Positions 6,099-8,569 of a stretch of DNA of 8,569 bases are shown here, piece by piece. The DNA lies in assembly GCA_017547125.1 (NCBI GenBank), contig JAFYQL010000119.1, positions 1-8,569 on the forward strand. The letters run 5' to 3'. Position numbers and translations under genes: made by a program. The notes beneath the pieces were generated by a model, which was not told the DNA's origin, searched no databases, and saw only the letters and a program-made list of their open reading frames with translations. Positions within the stretch are counted from its first letter, which is position 1; every line of letters begins with the position of its first letter. This DNA is from Bacillota bacterium. GTDB lineage: Bacteria; Bacillota; Clostridia; Lachnospirales; Anaerotignaceae.

Positions 6099-6126
6099 TT
6101 GACTTTTATTTTTGCAGTGCTAAAAT
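6099..6126 (+). promoter_or_regulatory. Predicted sigma-A promoter of htpG
   Basis: TTGACT (6099-6104), a 16-bp spacer and TAAAAT (6121-6126) preceded by TG one base upstream (6118-6119), an extended -10. The start is predicted near 6133, giving a leader of about 57 nt with a strong GGAGGT (6177-6182) 7 nt before the ATG. The leader has a small AGGT/ACCT inverted repeat (6137-6149), too short to interpret. The -10 is embedded in AGTGCTAA (6116-6123), a copy of the CIRCE right half. CIRCE itself would span about -68 to -42. Confidence 0.72.
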
Positions 6127-6189
6127 AATATACATCAGGTAAAAAACCTTTATATCTGGGTAATTTAAGCAATATCGGAGGTAATAAAA

Positions 6190-8169
6190 ATGGAAAAAGG
6201 TAATTTATCTATTAACAGTGAAAATTTCTTACCTATCATAAAAAAATGGCTCTATACAGACAAAGATATCTTTGTGCGTGAGCTTGTATCAAACAGCTGC
6301 GACGCCGTAAGCAAGTTTAAAAAGCTTGTGAGCCTTGGCGAAGCAACGGCAGACGAAAAAGAAAACTACAAAATCGATGTTTTTGTTGATGCACCAAAGG
6401 GCACAATCACTATCAGCGACAACGGTATCGGTATGACTGAAGAAGAAATCAAAAAGTACATCAACCAGATTGCTTTTTCAGGCGCAACAGACTTCATTGC
6501 AAAATACGAAGAAAAAATGACAGAAGGCAACGACATCATCGGTCACTTCGGTCTCGGCTTCTACTCAGCGTTTATGGTTGCAGACAGAGTTGAAATCGAC
6601 TCACTTTCATACCAGGAAGGCTCAAAGGCTGCTCACTGGACTTGTGACGGCGGCATTGAGTATGAAATGGGCGAAGGCGAAAGAACTTCAAGAGGTACAA
6701 CAATCACTCTTCACGTTGGCGAAGACGGAAAAGAATTCCTTGATTCAGTTCTTATGTACAGCACACTCAGAAAATACTGTGCATTCATGCCTGTTCAGAT
6801 TTATTTTGAATATGAAGAAATAAAAGAGGAAAAAACAGAAGAAGAGCTTGCAAAGGAAGCCGAAATCAAGGCCAAAGCAGATGCTGAAGCAAAAGCAGAA
6901 GCACCTGAACTTGGCACAGATGACCTTCCTGAAGAAGACAACAATAGAGTTCCTGTTGCCATCAACGAAACACAGCCTTTATGGGTAAAAAATCCAAAGG
7001 ATGTGACAGACGAAGAATACAAAAAGTTCTATCACGATGTATTCAGAGATTCTGACGACCCTCTCTTTTATATCCATCTCAACATGGACTACCCATTCAA
7101 CCTTAAGGGTATTTTATACTTCCCAAGACTTCTTAATGACGCAAACATCATCGAAGGCGAAGTTAAGCTTTACTCAAATCAGGTTTATATTGCAGACAAC
7201 ATCAAGGAGGTTGTTCCGGAATTCCTTCTCCTTCTCAAAGGCGTAATGGACTGTCCTGACCTTCCGCTTAACGTATCAAGAAGCGCTCTTCAGAACGACG
7301 GCTACGTTACAAAGATGAACACATACATCACAAAGAAGGTTGCTGACAAGCTTAACAGTATCTTCAAAAATGACAGAAGCCAGTACGAAAACTTCTGGAA
7401 CGATATCAGCCTTTTCATCAAATACGGCTGCATGAAGGATGACAAATTCTACGACAAAATCAAAGATTCTCTCATCTACAAAACAACAAACGGTGACTAT
7501 AAAACACTTGAAGAATATCTTGAAGCAAATAAAGACAAACACGAAAACAAAGTTATCTATGTTTCAGACGAAAAAGTTCAGGTTCAGTATGTAAACATGC
7601 TTAAGGAACAGGGCATGGAAGCAATTCTTCTTTCAGCGCCTATCGATGTAAACTTCATCTCATTCCTTGAATACAAGGCACTTGGCAGAATTTCATTTGC
7701 CCGTGTTGACGCAGACATCAACGAAACACTTAAGGACACAACTGCTGTTAAGGACGAAGTTCTTGCAGACGAAATGCAGACACTTTTCAGAATGACTCTT
7801 GGCAAAGACGACCTTAAGGTAGAAAGCGAAAGCCTTAAATCATCTTCTGTTTCAGCAATGATGCTTCTTTCAGAAGAAAGCAGAAGAATGATGGAGCTTG
7901 CTGAAATGTACAAACAGGTTCAGCCTGAAATGGCAGCTATGTTTGCCGATGCAAAGCCTGAATACACACTTATCTTAAACCAGAACAACAGCCTTGTTAA
8001 AAAGCTTGGCAAAATCAAAAACGATGCATCAAAAACAGAACTTACAGAGCTCATCTGCCGTCAGCTTTATGACCTTGCTCTTATGAGCCAGAAATCTCTT
8101 GAGCCATCAGAAATGTCAGCATTTATCGCAAGAAGCAACACCATTATGGAAAAAATGCTTGAAGACTAA
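6190..8169 (+). CDS. htpG: Molecular chaperone HtpG (bacterial Hsp90)
   Basis: 659 residues; a cytoplasmic, homodimeric, ATP-driven chaperone that remodels late folding intermediates. The N-terminal GHKL ATPase domain shows 'RELVSNSCDAVSK' (30-42) with catalytic Glu31 and Mg-binding Asn35, 'DNGIGMT' (77-83) with the adenine-binding Asp77, the glycine-rich lid 'GHFGLGFYSAF' (118-128) and 'GTTITLHV' (169-176). The middle domain includes 'DLPLNVSRSALQ' (357-368) with the ATP-contacting Arg364. The C-terminal dimerisation domain ends 'IMEKMLED', without the eukaryotic MEEVD tail. The protein is about 35 residues longer than E. coli HtpG; most of the excess is a Glu/Lys/Ala-rich linker at about 208-256 between N and middle domains. 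'NFLPIIKKWLYTDKDIF' (12-28) is of a clostridial rather than enterobacterial style. The start is fixed by GGAGGT 7 nt upstream. Upstream CIRCE predicts HrcA control; a terminator follows at 8175. Confidence 0.97.
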   Translation: MEKGNLSINSENFLPIIKKWLYTDKDIFVRELVSNSCDAVSKFKKLVSLGEATADEKENYKIDVFVDAPKGTITISDNGIGMTEEEIKKYINQIAFSGATDFIAKYEEKMTEGNDIIGHFGLGFYSAFMVADRVEIDSLSYQEGSKAAHWTCDGGIEYEMGEGERTSRGTTITLHVGEDGKEFLDSVLMYSTLRKYCAFMPVQIYFEYEEIKEEKTEEELAKEAEIKAKADAEAKAEAPELGTDDLPEEDNNRVPVAINETQPLWVKNPKDVTDEEYKKFYHDVFRDSDDPLFYIHLNMDYPFNLKGILYFPRLLNDANIIEGEVKLYSNQVYIADNIKEVVPEFLLLLKGVMDCPDLPLNVSRSALQNDGYVTKMNTYITKKVADKLNSIFKNDRSQYENFWNDISLFIKYGCMKDDKFYDKIKDSLIYKTTNGDYKTLEEYLEANKDKHENKVIYVSDEKVQVQYVNMLKEQGMEAILLSAPIDVNFISFLEYKALGRISFARVDADINETLKDTTAVKDEVLADEMQTLFRMTLGKDDLKVESESLKSSSVSAMMLLSEESRRMMELAEMYKQVQPEMAAMFADAKPEYTLILNQNNSLVKKLGKIKNDASKTELTELICRQLYDLALMSQKSLEPSEMSAFIARSNTIMEKMLED

Positions 8170-8174
8170 TATTA

Positions 8175-8208
8175 AACGCCGTACCCAAAAGTACGGCGTT
8201 ATTTTTTT
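8175..8208 (+). terminator. Strong intrinsic terminator of htpG, possibly bidirectional
   Basis: AACGCCGTAC (8175-8184) and GTACGGCGTT (8191-8200) form a perfect 10-bp stem with a six-base loop, followed by ATTTTTTT (8201-8208) on the plus strand. It starts 5 nt after the htpG stop. For the convergent minus-strand gene, the stop codon (8201-8199) forms the foot of the same stem; the tail in that direction is only TTAATATTAG-like, so termination there would be weaker. Confidence 0.93.
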
Positions 8209-8558
8209 GCTCTTATCTTTTCTTCTGCCCACCTCTGCACAAACTCAATTATCTCTGCGCAGCCTTCTTCTGTTTCCGCAAATCCGCAGTTAAGGCTTGA
8301 AAACCTTTCACTAAAATCTTCAAAAAGCAAAAGCCGTATGGTTTTCATTTCTTCTTCACTGCAGACACATCCCAAGGCACATATCCCGCCCACAATCGCC
8401 GAGCATATACCTTTTATACCAAAGCCTGCATTTATGCCGTTAAGCATATCCATCATTTTTTCGTCTGTTTTTATTCCGCAGTTTTTACATACTTCTTCAA
8501 AAACTCTCTGACTGCAGTTTTCTTCCATTTCGCAGAATATCACGCTTTTTATTTCCAT
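8199..8558 (-). CDS. Small Cys-rich protein of the C_GCAxxG_C_C family
   Basis: 119 residues with ten cysteines (9, 15, 24, 27, 52, 60, 64, 66, 91, 100). The pattern 'NCSQRVFEEV' (14-23), 'GFGIKGICSAIVGGICALGC' (45-64), then 'NCGF' (90-93) and 'GCAEII' (99-104), matches the C_GCAxxG_C_C family. Its members are proposed redox-active or metal-binding proteins of anaerobes with no established reaction; the GCAxxG-type core is present here as ICSAIVG. No signal peptide is evident. I take the ATG at 8558 as start because GGGTG (8565-8569) is 6 nt upstream; an in-frame GTG at 8567 would add three residues but has no visible binding site. The promoter lies beyond the right edge. It converges on htpG and shares its terminator. 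CxxC at 24-27 and CxC at 64-66 would suit a thiol or metal site, by inference only. Confidence 0.78.
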   Translation of the reverse strand: MEIKSVIFCEMEENCSQRVFEEVCKNCGIKTDEKMMDMLNGINAGFGIKGICSAIVGGICALGCVCSEEEMKTIRLLLFEDFSERFSSLNCGFAETEEGCAEIIEFVQRWAEEKIRAKK

Positions 8559-8569
8559 AAAAAACACCC

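Noticed and set aside
1..8569. CRISPR array, insertion sequence, tRNA or phage remnants
   Set aside because: No repeated spacer-repeat units, transposase motifs, tRNA-like cloverleaf or integrase signatures were seen on either strand.

Overview
The window looks like an ordinary chromosomal segment of a low-GC Gram-positive anaerobe, most likely a clostridium of the Lachnospiraceae type. This is inferred from strong AGGAGG-type ribosome binding sites, sigma-A-like promoters, AGA/CTT-rich codon use, a perfect CIRCE operator, a clostridial-style HtpG and a protein resembling DUF5721. No mobile element, tRNA, rRNA, CRISPR array or phage gene is visible. Most of the DNA is coding and every gene appears intact apart from the one cut by the left edge.

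Layout, left to right. (a) 1-583, minus: an IclR-family repressor whose C-terminus lies outside the window. It has its own promoter and two tandem operator-like palindromes over the presumed transcription start. (b) 684-707: a terminator ending glnS. (c) 716-2401, minus: glnS, glutaminyl-tRNA synthetase, with its own promoter and a short leader without a T-box. (d) 2501-5468, minus: a compact three-gene operon reading MBOAT O-acyltransferase, SGNH-hydrolase-like membrane-anchored protein, GNAT acetyltransferase. The first two overlap by 32 nt, and the Shine-Dalgarno of the third is built from the stop codon of the second. The first two form an AlgI/AlgX-like pair of the kind that O-acetylates exported polysaccharide; the role of the GNAT is unknown.

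(e) 5469-5622: a divergent promoter region with an 11-bp palindrome between the two -35 boxes. (f) 5623-6084, plus: a small protein of unknown function (DUF5721-like). (g) 6065-6091: a perfect CIRCE element (HrcA operator) that overlaps the last seven codons and stop of that gene and precedes the htpG promoter. (h) 6190-8169, plus: htpG (Hsp90) with an unusually long charged linker, closed by a strong terminator. (i) 8199-8558, minus, convergent: a small Cys-rich protein of the C_GCAxxG_C_C type.

The genes do not form one pathway. The coherent units are the envelope-acylation operon and the HrcA-controlled htpG. I found no convincing undescribed multi-gene system; the best leads are regulatory: the multifunctional CIRCE, the tandem IclR-type operators and the divergent palindrome.
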